DNA of 64,000 nucleotides from Erythrobacter rubeus (GTDB taxonomy: Bacteria; Pseudomonadota; Alphaproteobacteria; Sphingomonadales; Sphingomonadaceae): positions 1,718,457-1,782,456 of the forward strand of contig NZ_JACXLC010000001.1 in assembly GCF_014705715.1 (NCBI RefSeq), in the 5' to 3' direction. The translations under genes and the position numbers were made by a program. How positions within the stretch are numbered: position 1 is the first letter of the stretch; every line of letters begins with the position of its first letter. Below are positions 8,127 through 17,131 of this stretch, piece after piece. Under the pieces are notes generated by a model. It did not search any database, had not been told where the DNA came from, and saw nothing but the letters and a program-made list of their open reading frames with translations.

Positions 8127-8705
8127 TCAGGAGCCCGTGCTTACGGCCTCTTTCGCGCGGTGGAAAGTGTAACTCAGCGTAATCTGTTCGACATCGGCCA
8201 TGAACTCGTCTTCGAGGATGGCCGGATCGACGTAATACAGCACGGGCATATTGACTTCCTGCCCGGGCTGCAGCGTTTGCTCGGTGAAGCAGAAACACTG
8301 GATCTTGTGGAAATACTTGCCTGCTTGCGCGGGTTCGACATTGAAGGTCGCGGTGCCGGTGATCGCTACGCTGTCATCATTGCGGGCGATGTAGCTGGCA
8401 ATATCGCGTCGGCCGATGCGGACCGTGTCGGTCGCCTGAGCGGGGCGGAAACTCCACGGCACATCGCGGGCAGTCGAAGCATCGAAGCGGATCGAGATCT
8501 CGCGATCGATCCCTGCCTGCGCCGCGCGGCTTGCGTCGGCTTCGCTCGCGACCTGCGTCGTTCCGCCAAATCCGGTGACCCGGCAGAAAAGGTCGTAAAG
8601 CGGAACCGCGGCGTATCCCAGACCGAGCATGGCAAGCGCGCCGAGGAGCGCCAGGCCGCCCGTGCGAAGGTTCTTGTCATCGATCGAAGGATTGACCGAG
8701 CTCAT
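8127..8705 (-). CDS. ctaG: Cytochrome c oxidase assembly protein CtaG/Cox11
   Basis: 192 residues. Cox11 delivers copper to the CuB site of subunit I from the periplasmic side. One N-terminal membrane span (about 17-38) anchors a copper domain that contains the CFCF motif (IQCFCFTEQTL) and the following PVLYYVDP. Start overlaps the stop of the small upstream gene (ATGA). Length is typical. Confidence 0.96.
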   Translation of the reverse strand: MSSVNPSIDDKNLRTGGLALLGALAMLGLGYAAVPLYDLFCRVTGFGGTTQVASEADASRAAQAGIDREISIRFDASTARDVPWSFRPAQATDTVRIGRRDIASYIARNDDSVAITGTATFNVEPAQAGKYFHKIQCFCFTEQTLQPGQEVNMPVLYYVDPAILEDEFMADVEQITLSYTFHRAKEAVSTGS

Positions 8706-8830
8706 TGGCTGCCCAGCCTCGCGATAGTTATCAGGTAAAACAGCACGACGAAGAAGATCAGCGTGCCGCCCACCACGTAATTCCGCGCCTTCTGGCGCCG
8801 TTTCGTTTCGGCTTCGTCCTCAGGCGTCAT
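8702..8830 (-). CDS. 42-residue single-span membrane protein in the cox cluster (CoxF-like position)
   Basis: The sequence runs [20 protein letters not shown], then a hydrophobic span of about 20 residues (20-37), and ends IARLGSQ. It overlaps ctaB by 4 bp at its start and ctaG by 4 bp at its end (ATGA at both joints), strong evidence that it is translated. Many alphaproteobacterial cox operons carry a similar short gene between ctaB and ctaG (often called coxF). Its function is unproven; by analogy it may assist oxidase assembly. Confidence 0.87.
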   Translation of the reverse strand: MTPEDEAETKRRQKARNYVVGGTLIFFVVLFYLITIARLGSQ

Positions 8831-9774
8831 CCGAACGGCCCTGCGGAAATCAGCCCGCTGTTTTCGAGCAAACGATCAGCGACGAGCGCGCCAAAGAGAA
8901 TGAAGAGATAGTAGATGCTGTATTTGAACAGCGTCTTTTCCTCACTCATCATGTCCTCATCGGCGCGCGTGCGCGTACCGACGGGCATGGCGAGTGCGAG
9001 GAACAGCAGCGACAGTACGACCGCGACCGACCCGTAGACCCAGCTGGTCGCGCCGATTGCCCACGGCGCGATGGCCACTGGTGCCAGAAACACAGTGTAA
9101 ATGAGGATCTGCCGGCGCGTCGAACGCTCGCCTGCGACGACCGGCATCATCGGAATTCCGACCTTGGCGTAATCGGACTTCATAAAGAGCGCGAGCGCCC
9201 AGAAATGCGGCGGCGTCCACATGAAGATGATCGCGAACAGCAGCACCGGCATCAAAGTGATCTCGCCAGTTACCGCAACCCAGCCGATGAAGGGCGGGAA
9301 TGCACCCGATCCGCCGCCGATCACGATGTTCTGCGGCGTGCGCGGTTTAAGCCACATCGTGTAAATCACGGCGTAATAGATGATCGCGACCGCGAGAGAC
9401 GCAGCTGCCAGCCAGCCGATCGCGACGCCCATCAAACCGACCGACGTCACGGACAGGAAGATGCCGAAATCGCGGGCATCCTCGCGGCGCATCCGGCCGC
9501 TGGGCAGCGGACGATTGGCGGTGCGCTTCATACCTCTGTCGAGGTCGACTTCCCACCAGTGGTTGAGCGCGGCCGAACCGCCGGCACCCATGGCGATGGC
9601 GAGGATCGCAGTAAAGCCCAGCACCGGATGGATGCTTCCCGGAGCAGCCAGCAATCCGCAAATGCCGGTGAAGATCACCAGCGTCATCACGCGCGGTTTC
9701 GTCAGGGTGAAAAAATCACGCCAGTCGGTCGGCATTGCCTGCGGTTTGGCGGTCGGGGTTAAAAGCGTGTCCAT
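8827..9774 (-). CDS. ctaB: Protoheme IX farnesyltransferase (heme O synthase)
   Basis: 315 residues from ATG 9774. CtaB adds a farnesyl group to heme B to form heme O, the precursor of the heme A in the oxidase. It is a polytopic UbiA-type prenyltransferase. The prenyl-diphosphate segment reads [19 protein letters not shown], and the second conserved loop [15 protein letters not shown] is present. A TTG immediately before the ATG is not needed. It is separated from ctaD by about 107 bp that contain a hairpin. Confidence 0.96.
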   Translation of the reverse strand: MDTLLTPTAKPQAMPTDWRDFFTLTKPRVMTLVIFTGICGLLAAPGSIHPVLGFTAILAIAMGAGGSAALNHWWEVDLDRGMKRTANRPLPSGRMRREDARDFGIFLSVTSVGLMGVAIGWLAAASLAVAIIYYAVIYTMWLKPRTPQNIVIGGGSGAFPPFIGWVAVTGEITLMPVLLFAIIFMWTPPHFWALALFMKSDYAKVGIPMMPVVAGERSTRRQILIYTVFLAPVAIAPWAIGATSWVYGSVAVVLSLLFLALAMPVGTRTRADEDMMSEEKTLFKYSIYYLFILFGALVADRLLENSGLISAGPFG

Positions 9775-9806
9775 CAAATCGTACTGTATCGGTCTCTGGT
9801 CAAAGG

Positions 9807-9834
9807 GAGAGCGCGCTTTCGCCAGCGCGCCCTC
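9807..9834 (-). terminator. Hairpin between ctaD and ctaB
   Basis: On the minus strand the RNA can form a 10-bp stem, GAGGGCGCGC paired with GCGCGCTCTC, around an 8-nt loop. One pair is a G-U wobble available only on the minus-strand transcript. It is followed by CCCTTTG, not a long U-run. It could be a partial terminator or an mRNA-stability element that lowers expression of the assembly genes relative to the structural genes. Confidence 0.5.
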
Positions 9835-9881
9835 CCCCTAATTCTGTCGATGCGCGAGCCGGCTGTCACCGGCCTTTGCAA

Positions 9882-11615
9882 TCAGGCCGTTGCCGGGCTT
9901 CCGTCGCGCGGCATGTGATCGTGATAATCGTGATGATCCTCGATCACCGGCAGGGTTTCGAACTGGTGGAACGGCGGCGGGCTCGACAGGGTCCATTCGA
10001 GAGTCGTTGCGCCTTCGCCCCATGGGTTGTTTCCTGCCTTGCGGCCAGCGGTGAACGCATAGGCAAGGTTTGCGAAGAAGATCAGCATCGATCCGGCCAT
10101 TATGACATAGCCGTATGTGCTGATCTCATTCCAGAAGGCGAACGCTTCAGGATAATCGGGATAGCGCCGCGGCATGCCGTTCATGCCCAGGAAGTGCTGC
10201 GGGAAGAAGATCACGTTCACGCCGATGAAGAACAGCCAGAAGTGCAGGTGCGACAGCAATTCTGAATGCATCCGCCCGCTCATCTTCGGGAACCAGTAAT
10301 AGAACCCGGCGAAGAGCGAGAACACAGCGCCCATGGACAGCACGTAATGGAAGTGCGCGACCACGTAGTATGTGTCGTGGAGGTTGTCGTCGATGCCGCC
10401 ATTGGCAAGCACGACGCCGGTGACACCGCCGACAGTGAAGAGGAAGATGAAGCCCATCGCCCATACCATCGGCGATTTGAATTCGAGGCTTCCGCCCCAC
10501 ATCGTCGCAACCCAGCTAAAAATCTTCACGCCGGTTGGCACCGCGATAACCATGGTCGCCGCGGTGAAGTACATCTTCGTGTTCACGTCGAGGCCCACGG
10601 TATACATGTGGTGCGCCCACACGATGAAGCCGACGACGCCGATCGCGACCATGGCATAGGCCATGCCGAGATAGCCGAAGACAGGCTTGCGGCTGAAGGT
10701 TGCCACGATCTGCGAGATCATTCCGAAGCCCGGCAGGATCATGATGTAGACCTCCGGGTGGCCGAAGAACCAGAACAGGTGCTGGTAAAGGACAGGGTCA
10801 CCGCCGCCCGCTGGATCGAAGAAGGTCGTGCCGAAGTTACGGTCGGTCAGCAGCATGGTGATCGCCGCGGCGAGCACTGGAAGCGCGAGCAGCAGCAGGA
10901 ATGCCGTGACCAACACCGACCATACGAACAGCGGCATCTTGTGCAGGGTCATGCCCGGCGCACGCATGTTGAAGATGGTGGTGATGAAGTTCGTTGCACC
11001 CAAGATCGAGCCTGCGCCCGCAAGGTGGAGCGAGAAGATGGCAAAGTCGACCGCGGGACCGACCGAACCGGTCGTCGAAAGCGGCGCGTAGACCGTCCAG
11101 CCAACGCCTGCGCCCGGACCCGTACCGCCCGGTACGAACAGCGAGAACAGCAGGCTGAAGAAACCGGCAACAGTCAGCCAGAACGACACATTGTTCATCC
11201 GCGGGAACGCCATGTCAGGCGCGCCGATCATCAGCGGCACAAACCAGTTGCCGAAGCCACCGATCATGGCCGGCATGACCATGAAGAACACCATGATCAG
11301 ACCATGCGCGGTGATGAAGACGTTCCACATATGCAGAGCGGTATTGATGTCGCTCGTACCGCCCATGAACTGAGCCCAGAACTGCAGGTACTGAATACCC
11401 GGCTCTGCCAGCTCCATGCGCATGATGCCGGAAATGGCACCGCCCACGATCCCCGCGATGATCGCAAAGATCAGATAGAGCGTGCCGATATCCTTGTGGT
11501 TCGTCGACATGAACCAGCGGGCGAAAAAGCCCGGTTTGTGGTCCGCGTGATCATGCGAGTGATCTCCGCCATGTCCGGCGGTCGGAGCGTCAAAACCTTC
11601 TGCGGTGGTTGCCAT
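9882..11615 (-). CDS. ctaD: Cytochrome c oxidase subunit I (aa3-type)
   Basis: 577 residues with 12 expected membrane spans. It holds heme a and the heme a3-CuB centre where oxygen is reduced. Visible landmarks: [17 protein letters not shown] (CuB histidine, cross-linked tyrosine and the D-channel glutamate), [17 protein letters not shown] (heme ligands), a D-channel entry loop [20 protein letters not shown], and K in [10 protein letters not shown] for the K channel. This is an A1-type oxidase. A histidine/aspartate-rich stretch at both termini ([21 protein letters not shown]) is notable. It lies 52 bp after ctaC. Confidence 0.98.
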   Translation of the reverse strand: MATTAEGFDAPTAGHGGDHSHDHADHKPGFFARWFMSTNHKDIGTLYLIFAIIAGIVGGAISGIMRMELAEPGIQYLQFWAQFMGGTSDINTALHMWNVFITAHGLIMVFFMVMPAMIGGFGNWFVPLMIGAPDMAFPRMNNVSFWLTVAGFFSLLFSLFVPGGTGPGAGVGWTVYAPLSTTGSVGPAVDFAIFSLHLAGAGSILGATNFITTIFNMRAPGMTLHKMPLFVWSVLVTAFLLLLALPVLAAAITMLLTDRNFGTTFFDPAGGGDPVLYQHLFWFFGHPEVYIMILPGFGMISQIVATFSRKPVFGYLGMAYAMVAIGVVGFIVWAHHMYTVGLDVNTKMYFTAATMVIAVPTGVKIFSWVATMWGGSLEFKSPMVWAMGFIFLFTVGGVTGVVLANGGIDDNLHDTYYVVAHFHYVLSMGAVFSLFAGFYYWFPKMSGRMHSELLSHLHFWLFFIGVNVIFFPQHFLGMNGMPRRYPDYPEAFAFWNEISTYGYVIMAGSMLIFFANLAYAFTAGRKAGNNPWGEGATTLEWTLSSPPPFHQFETLPVIEDHHDYHDHMPRDGSPATA

Positions 11616-11667
11616 CGTTCAGTGTCTCTCGGTTCAGTCTTATTCGTCGTTCAAATTCGTATCACGC

Positions 11668-12723
11668 TCAAGGAGCGGGGATGTCGGCATCTGCGGCGTC
11701 GGAATCGGCGTCGACCTCGACCCCGGTTTCCTGACCCAACGGAAGAGCCTCATCCGTGGTTTCTTCGGCACCGGGCAGCGAGCCGCCCTGCTCCAGGATC
11801 CACGCCTCGAACTCAGCCATAGGCAGCGCTTCGACTGCAATCGGCATGTAAGCGTGGCGCGCGCCGCAAAGCTCGGAGCATTGGCCATAATAGAGGCCGG
11901 GCTCTTCGATCGTCAGCATCTTCTCGTTCAGACGGCCTGGTACGGCGTCCATCTTGAACCAGAGCGACGGGACGGCAAAAGCGTGGATCACGTCAGCCGC
12001 AGTGGTCTGAATCCGCAGCGGCACACCGGCGGGTACGACCATGCGGTTATCCACCGCCAGCTGGGCCGGTTCGCCATTGGCGATTGCGTCCGCATCGGAA
12101 AGCATATTCGAGATGATCTCGACCTCGCCGTGATCGGGATAGGTGTATCCCCAGTACCACTGATAACCGGTCGCCTTGATCGTGATTGCGTCTTCCGGCG
12201 GGGTTTCATACTGGCGTGCAAGCAAAGTGATCGAAGGCACTGCAATGATCACGAGGATGATGACCGGCACAATCGTCCACACAACTTCAATCAGCGTGTT
12301 GTGAGTAGTCTTCGACGGGACCGGGTTCGCCTTGCGATTGTAGCGCAGGATGACCCACAGCAGCAGGCCAAGCACGAACAGGCTGATCAGGGTAATAACC
12401 GGCAGCAGGATGTAATCGTGCATGCCCAGCGCATATGCGCCGTCGGCGGTGTACTGATCCTGAAAAGTCATGCTGGCCCAGATGTCATCTTCGGCGCTGG
12501 TCGGCATGCCCTTACCCTCAACCGGGTCCATTGGCACGTAGCCACTGGAAGCATCAGCCGCTTCGGTTTCTCCTGCAGGAACTTCCTGAGGTTCGGCGCT
12601 AGCCGGAACGTCCGCCCCAACGACTTCCTGCGCAATTGCTGCCTGCGGAGCCATCATTGCCGTTGCGGCAGCCAGGAGCGCAATAAGCCCCAATTTCAAA
12701 CGGGTGTGGATATGACCCATCAT
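11668..12723 (-). CDS. ctaC: Cytochrome c oxidase subunit II (CuA)
   Basis: 351 residues. A cleavable signal peptide (about 1-31, ending AAIAQ) is followed by an acidic Pro/Glu-rich linker to about residue 75, two membrane spans, and the periplasmic CuA domain with QCSELCGARHAYMPI, which contains the two CuA cysteines, the histidine and the methionine. An Asp/Glu-rich tail of about 40 residues follows the CuA domain, longer than in mitochondrial homologues. It is the first gene of the oxidase cluster; promoter sequences should be in 12724-12950. Confidence 0.97.
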   Translation of the reverse strand: MMGHIHTRLKLGLIALLAAATAMMAPQAAIAQEVVGADVPASAEPQEVPAGETEAADASSGYVPMDPVEGKGMPTSAEDDIWASMTFQDQYTADGAYALGMHDYILLPVITLISLFVLGLLLWVILRYNRKANPVPSKTTHNTLIEVVWTIVPVIILVIIAVPSITLLARQYETPPEDAITIKATGYQWYWGYTYPDHGEVEIISNMLSDADAIANGEPAQLAVDNRMVVPAGVPLRIQTTAADVIHAFAVPSLWFKMDAVPGRLNEKMLTIEEPGLYYGQCSELCGARHAYMPIAVEALPMAEFEAWILEQGGSLPGAEETTDEALPLGQETGVEVDADSDAADADIPAP

Positions 12724-12953
12724 AAAGGTGTCCAGATCGCTTTCGATTTTAATCCCATGCCATCCTAACGAAATCGCCTCGGGTACGAGTGATCGCGGAC
12801 AGCGCCATTGCTGACACTTCTGTCAGCTTTGCGTGCCTATTAGCGGCGCTTGCTCACTGCCTCAAGCGCTTCTAGGGAGAAAATTATGCAATGCGCCATG
12901 ACACATGCGCAAGATTGCCTGTTTCTAGCCCGGAAAATTGGTCTTTCGAACTT
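12724..12953. other. Divergent intergenic region ctaC / pyrE
   Basis: This 230-bp gap serves two divergently transcribed genes and must hold both promoters. Besides the inverted repeat at 12810-12827, a weaker structured element at 12888-12918 near pyrE pairs GCAAT with ATTGC and GCGC with GCGC through small bulges. I found no exact FNR box and no clear sigma-70 hexamers at consensus spacing. Confidence 0.6.
12810..12827. promoter_or_regulatory. Perfect inverted repeat between ctaC and pyrE
   Basis: GCTGACA-CTTC-TGTCAGC is a 7-bp perfect inverted repeat with a 4-base spacer. It lies in the 230-bp divergent region between ctaC (87 bp downstream of the ctaC start codon on that strand) and pyrE (127 bp upstream of its ATG). 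It has the size of a dimeric repressor or activator site. No regulator can be named from the sequence. Confidence 0.5.
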
Positions 12954-13559
12954 ATGAACATGACTGCCAGCCTGCCGCATACCGAAGAAGAAGTGCTCGC
13001 CGAATTCCGCGCATCCGGCGCTCTGCTGGAGGGGCATTTCAAACTGTCGTCCGGCAAGCACAGTGGCCATTACCTGCAGTGTGCGCGGGTGCTGATGAAC
13101 CCGGCCCGCGCCGCGCGACTCGCCGAAGCTATCGTCGCCGGAATTCCTGCCGACATCATCGACCAGGTCGACGTGGTCGTATCGCCTGCGATGGGCGGCA
13201 TCATTGTTGGCCATGAGGTGGCTCGCGCACTTGGAAAAGATGCTCTTTTCCTTGAACGACCGGAAGGCGCATTTCATCTGCGCCGTGGCTTCGCGATCAA
13301 TCCGGGTGCTAAGGTGCTGATGGTAGAAGATGTCGTCACGACAGGGCTTTCGAGCCGCGAAGCGATCGCAGCGGTCGCTCGCGAGGGCGGTGAAGTGATC
13401 GCAGAATGCGCGCTGATCGATCGATCGGTCGGCGCAGTCGATCTGGGCGTACCCTTCTACCCTCTCGCCGCCTTCGATTTTCCCACATATGCGGCGGGCA
13501 GCATCCCCGAGGAGCTTGCCCGCGTACCTATTACAAAGCCGGGAAGCCGCAAGGATTAG
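12954..13559 (+). CDS. pyrE: Orotate phosphoribosyltransferase
   Basis: 201 residues. PyrE joins orotate to PRPP to give OMP in pyrimidine synthesis. The PRPP-binding motif VLMVEDVVTTGLSS and the early KLSSGKHSGHYLQC substrate segment are present. ATG 12954 was chosen over an in-frame upstream ATG at 12891, which would add 21 residues with no family similarity; ATG 12960 is also possible. It heads a plus-strand cluster with pdxJ, 18 bp downstream. Confidence 0.95.
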   Translation: MNMTASLPHTEEEVLAEFRASGALLEGHFKLSSGKHSGHYLQCARVLMNPARAARLAEAIVAGIPADIIDQVDVVVSPAMGGIIVGHEVARALGKDALFLERPEGAFHLRRGFAINPGAKVLMVEDVVTTGLSSREAIAAVAREGGEVIAECALIDRSVGAVDLGVPFYPLAAFDFPTYAAGSIPEELARVPITKPGSRKD

Positions 13560-13577
13560 GCCGCGAGGTAATTGCCA

Positions 13578-14333
13578 ATGAACGCATCGCTCCATCCCAA
13601 TCCGCTAAGGCTCGGCGTGAACATCGACCACGTTGCGACCATCCGTAATGCGCGCGGCGGCGATCATCCCGATCCGGTCCGCGCGGCCGAGATCGTCGCG
13701 AGTGTCGGCGGCGACGGTATCACCGCTCACCTGCGTGAAGACCGCCGTCACATTCGCGACGAAGACCTGGCGCGGATACAGGATGCGACGGACTTGCCGC
13801 TGAACCTCGAAATGGCGGCAACGCGCGAAATGCTCGACATCGCGCTGCGGCACAAACCGCATGCAGCCTGCATCGTGCCGGAGAAGCGCGAAGAACGCAC
13901 CACCGAAGGCGGTCTGGATGCAGCAGGCCTGCACAACACTCTTGTCCCTATCGTCGATGAATTGCGCAGCGCAGACATCCGCGTCTCGCTTTTCATCGAA
14001 GCCGATGAACGCCAGCTGGAAACCGCTCTGCGCCTCGGCGCACCTGTCGTGGAGTTTCATACCGGCGAATACGCGCACGCAATTCTCGATGGAGACCGCG
14101 ATCGCACGGCGCGTGAATTGAAGCGCATTACCGATATGGCCGCGCTCGCGGCGAAAAACGGGATCGAGCCACATGCAGGCCACGGCCTTACATTCGACAA
14201 TGTGCAACCGATCGCCGCCATCCCGCAGCTCGCCGAGCTGAATATCGGCCACTATCTCGTCGGCGAAGCCGTGTTCGTTGGACTTGAAAGTGCAATTCGC
14301 CGCATGCGCGATTTGATGGACGACGCGCGTTAG
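13578..14333 (+). CDS. pdxJ: Pyridoxine 5'-phosphate synthase
   Basis: 251 residues. PdxJ condenses 1-deoxyxylulose 5-phosphate with 3-amino-2-oxopropyl phosphate to make PNP, the precursor of PLP. The N-terminal LGVNIDHVATIRNARGG and the later phosphate-binding EPHAGHGLTFDNV segment are classic. An AGGT Shine-Dalgarno-like sequence precedes ATG 13578. It is followed, one base after its stop, by a small membrane gene and then acpS, a pdxJ-acpS pairing seen widely in proteobacteria. Confidence 0.97.
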   Translation: MNASLHPNPLRLGVNIDHVATIRNARGGDHPDPVRAAEIVASVGGDGITAHLREDRRHIRDEDLARIQDATDLPLNLEMAATREMLDIALRHKPHAACIVPEKREERTTEGGLDAAGLHNTLVPIVDELRSADIRVSLFIEADERQLETALRLGAPVVEFHTGEYAHAILDGDRDRTARELKRITDMAALAAKNGIEPHAGHGLTFDNVQPIAAIPQLAELNIGHYLVGEAVFVGLESAIRRMRDLMDDAR

Positions 14334-14334
14334 G

Positions 14335-14619
14335 ATGGACACCAGCGAGGCCCCTGATCTCACGTCGGAGCAGAAGCGCTGGGCGTTCTTTGGTTCGACA
14401 CTCTTCCTGACAGCGGTCGGGTTTCTGGGCTATGCGCTGGGTGAAAGTGCGATGATCCCGTTCGCTGCCGGCTGGGTTGTTCTCCAAGTCTTTGGCTTTG
14501 TCGGCTCGCTGCGTCTGGCAAAGGGCGATTTTGCGCACCCGCTCTTCAAATCGCAGGTGTTCCTGCATCTTATCGTGCTCATGCTGCTGGTGGCGCTTTT
14601 CCTCAGGAGCGGTGCATGA
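14335..14619 (+). CDS. Small membrane protein between pdxJ and acpS
   Basis: 94 residues with three hydrophobic stretches (about 17-35, 39-61, 73-91). The last is preceded by HPLFKSQ. The gene starts one base after the pdxJ stop and overlaps acpS by 4 bp (ATGA), so it is certainly part of the operon. I do not recognise a family or function. Confidence 0.8.
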   Translation: MDTSEAPDLTSEQKRWAFFGSTLFLTAVGFLGYALGESAMIPFAAGWVVLQVFGFVGSLRLAKGDFAHPLFKSQVFLHLIVLMLLVALFLRSGA

Positions 14620-15017
14620 TCATCGGCTTGGGCTCCGACCTTTGCAACATCGAGCGCATCCAGAACTCGCTGGACCGCTTTGGAGAGCGCTTCGAGAACC
14701 GCGTTTTCACCGATATCGAGCGCGCGAAGGCGCGACGCCGCCCGTTCACCATCGCGGGTACATACGCGAAACGCTTTGCGGCGAAAGAAGCGTTCAGCAA
14801 GGCCGTCGGCACAGGTTTCAAGCGCGGCGTATTCATGAAGGATATCGGCGTGGTGAACGCCCGGTCGGGCGCCCCAACGCTTGCATTGACCGGCGGAGCT
14901 GCAAAGCGGCTTGAAGAAATGGTCCCGGCAGGCCATGAGGTTCACATCCACCTTACCCTAACCGACGATCATCCATGGGCGCAGGCTTTCGTTATCATCG
15001 AAGCCACGCCCAAGTGA
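14616..15017 (+). CDS. acpS: Holo-[acyl-carrier-protein] synthase
   Basis: 133 residues. AcpS transfers the phosphopantetheine arm of CoA to the acyl carrier protein. The opening [15 protein letters not shown] holds the Mg-binding aspartate, and [14 protein letters not shown] holds the second metal ligand (Glu) and the CoA-binding lysine. Its ATG overlaps the stop of the small membrane gene. Length is normal. Confidence 0.97.
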   Translation: MIIGLGSDLCNIERIQNSLDRFGERFENRVFTDIERAKARRRPFTIAGTYAKRFAAKEAFSKAVGTGFKRGVFMKDIGVVNARSGAPTLALTGGAAKRLEEMVPAGHEVHIHLTLTDDHPWAQAFVIIEATPK

Positions 15018-15039
15018 GCGCGATCATAAAGCTAAGCCT

Positions 15040-15945
15040 GTGAACACGAGCAATTCGAAACCTTTCAAGATGACCACCAACCCCGCTGCGAGCGAAAATT
15101 CAGGCGACGAAAAGATCAACTGGTTCGCCGAACTGCGCGGGCTGGGTATCATGCTGATTGCCGTGCTTGCGTTTCACAGCCTCGTGGCGAAACCGTTTTA
15201 CATTCCCTCTACGTCGATGATGCCCAGCCTGTGGGTCGGCGATCGACTGGTGGTCAGCAAGTACCCCTATGGCTGGTCGTGGGCTTCGGCCAGTTTTCAC
15301 CTGCTGCCGCGCGGCGAATGGCGAGTTTTCCCCGACACCCCGGAATATGGAGACATTGTCATCCCGGTGCACCCGACGCGCGACGAAGACTATATCAAGC
15401 GCGTCGTCGCCCTTCCCGGCGATACGATCGAGGTTCGCGAAGGCCGCATCATCCTGAACGGCACGCCTGTGAGGCGCGAGCAGATCCCGGACGTGCGGAT
15501 CCCGTTCGAACCGAACCTGCTGTGCGACGGCAGGCCTTGCTTGACGAACTTCGAGCCGTACCAGAAAACCGGCCCGGACGGACAGGATTATTTCGAGGTC
15601 GAAGCCTACCGCGAGACGCTGCCCAATGGCGCGACCTACCTCATCATCGACCACAGGCAGCAATTGCTCGACAATTTCGGTCCTTACACCGTTCCGGAGG
15701 GCCGTGTGTTCGTGATGGGCGACAACCGTGACGAAAGCGCCGACAGCCGCGCACCCGCCGAAGCGCGCGGGCTCGGCGGGGGCATTCCGCTTGAAAATAT
15801 CGGCGGCCGCGCGGAGTTCATAACGTTCTCGCTCGACGGATCGACGACGTGGAATCCTGGCACCTGGTTCGGCAGTTTCCGCCCTGATCGAGCGTGGACG
15901 ACGCTTCGCCCTCCGCTCGCCGAAGGATATGAAACCGAAGAATAG
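15040..15945 (+). CDS. lepB: Signal peptidase I
   Basis: 301 residues from GTG 15040; an ATG at 15070 would give 291. LepB cleaves signal peptides of exported proteins at the outer face of the inner membrane. One membrane span (about 34-52) precedes the catalytic serine in IPSTSMMPSLWVGDR; the general-base lysine lies in DYIKRVVALPGD; and the C-terminal box reads VMGDNRDESADSR. A cytoplasmic tail of about 30 residues comes first. Neither start has a strong ribosome site. Confidence 0.95.
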   Translation: MNTSNSKPFKMTTNPAASENSGDEKINWFAELRGLGIMLIAVLAFHSLVAKPFYIPSTSMMPSLWVGDRLVVSKYPYGWSWASASFHLLPRGEWRVFPDTPEYGDIVIPVHPTRDEDYIKRVVALPGDTIEVREGRIILNGTPVRREQIPDVRIPFEPNLLCDGRPCLTNFEPYQKTGPDGQDYFEVEAYRETLPNGATYLIIDHRQQLLDNFGPYTVPEGRVFVMGDNRDESADSRAPAEARGLGGGIPLENIGGRAEFITFSLDGSTTWNPGTWFGSFRPDRAWTTLRPPLAEGYETEE

Positions 15946-15967
15946 CGGGCGCGTTTCAACGTACATC

Positions 15968-17131
15968 ATGGCCAAGAAGTTTCTCTATTTCATCGCAATA
16001 TGCATCGTCCTCTTCCTCGTCGGCCGGATCGGTTACGAGATGTTCAAGGATGAGCTGGCAGCCTTCGCGCTGGTTCCTTCGAACGAATTCACACCGACAG
16101 AGCCGCTGGAAGCAAACGCCTATCAGGATCCTGCGCTGTGGTATTCGCGGCCCGGCATCGGCGTAAATGATCCGGCGCGCTGGCAGCCTGCTTATGCTGC
16201 CGATGTCAGTAGCGGCGGTGAGAATCCAGTCGATCGCGCCCGCGACGCAGCGCTTCCGAATTTCGCCGTCTTCTTCATCCACCCGACCAGCTACCTCAGC
16301 CGGAACAACTGGAACGCGCCAATCGGTGAGAACGCCGACGAAGAGGCCGAACGGATCGCCCGCATCTACATCCGCGGGATGGCGAGCCCGTTCAACGGGG
16401 CAAGCGAAATCTGGGCGCCGCGGTATCGACAGGCGACGATGGGGGCGTTCCTGACGGACGCTCCCGAAGGACAGCAGGCGATAGGCGCCGCCTACGCAGA
16501 CGTGCTCGAAGCCTATCGCTATTTCCTCAGCTCGATCGACGACGATACGCCGATAGTTCTTGCCGGCCACAGCCAGGGTTCGCTTCATCTTTTGCGGTTG
16601 CTTCGCGAGGAAGTTGCAGGCTCAGCCGAAACGGATCGTCTCATCGCCGCCTATGCGATCGGGTGGCCGATTTCGGTCGATCACGATTTGCCAGCTGTTG
16701 GATTGCCAGCCTGCGCAACCGCTGCTCAGACCGGTTGCCTGCTTTCGTGGTCCAGCTTCGCCGAACCTGCCGATCCCTCCAGCGTGATGAAAGCCTATTC
16801 GAATTCGTTGGGTTTCGACGGCAAAATGCGCGGGGATAGCACGATCCTCTGCACGAACCCGCTGACAGGCAAGTTTGGAGGCTCTGCTCCAGAGAGCGCA
16901 AACCTCGGAACGTTGGTGCCGGACGACAGCATGTCGAGCGGAGAGCTAGTGCCAGGCGCTGTACCGGCGCGCTGCGATGAACGCGGCCTGCTGCTGATAG
17001 GCGATCCGCCGGAGCTTGGTTCCTATGTGCTGCCGGGCAACAATTATCACGTGTACGACATTCCGCTTTTCTGGGCGAACACACAGGCAGACGTCGCGCG
17101 CCGTGTGCGAGCGATGGAAGCGGCAAACTGA
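15968..17131 (+). CDS. DUF3089 family alpha/beta-hydrolase-like protein, membrane-anchored
   Basis: 387 residues from ATG 15968. An N-terminal hydrophobic segment (about 3-24, KKFLYFIAICIVLFLVG) anchors or exports it. FFIHPTSYL near residue 105 and the nucleophile elbow AGHSQGS (near residue 200) identify the DUF3089 alpha/beta hydrolase family; a late histidine in NNYHVYDIPLFW could complete the triad. Substrate unknown. It overlaps ruvX by 4 bp. Confidence 0.85.
   Translation: MAKKFLYFIAICIVLFLVGRIGYEMFKDELAAFALVPSNEFTPTEPLEANAYQDPALWYSRPGIGVNDPARWQPAYAADVSSGGENPVDRARDAALPNFAVFFIHPTSYLSRNNWNAPIGENADEEAERIARIYIRGMASPFNGASEIWAPRYRQATMGAFLTDAPEGQQAIGAAYADVLEAYRYFLSSIDDDTPIVLAGHSQGSLHLLRLLREEVAGSAETDRLIAAYAIGWPISVDHDLPAVGLPACATAAQTGCLLSWSSFAEPADPSSVMKAYSNSLGFDGKMRGDSTILCTNPLTGKFGGSAPESANLGTLVPDDSMSSGELVPGAVPARCDERGLLLIGDPPELGSYVLPGNNYHVYDIPLFWANTQADVARRVRAMEAAN

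Noticed and set aside
12888..12918. Bulged hairpin before pyrE as an attenuator
   Set aside because: The arms pair only with bulges and there is no U-run or leader peptide, so attenuation cannot be supported.
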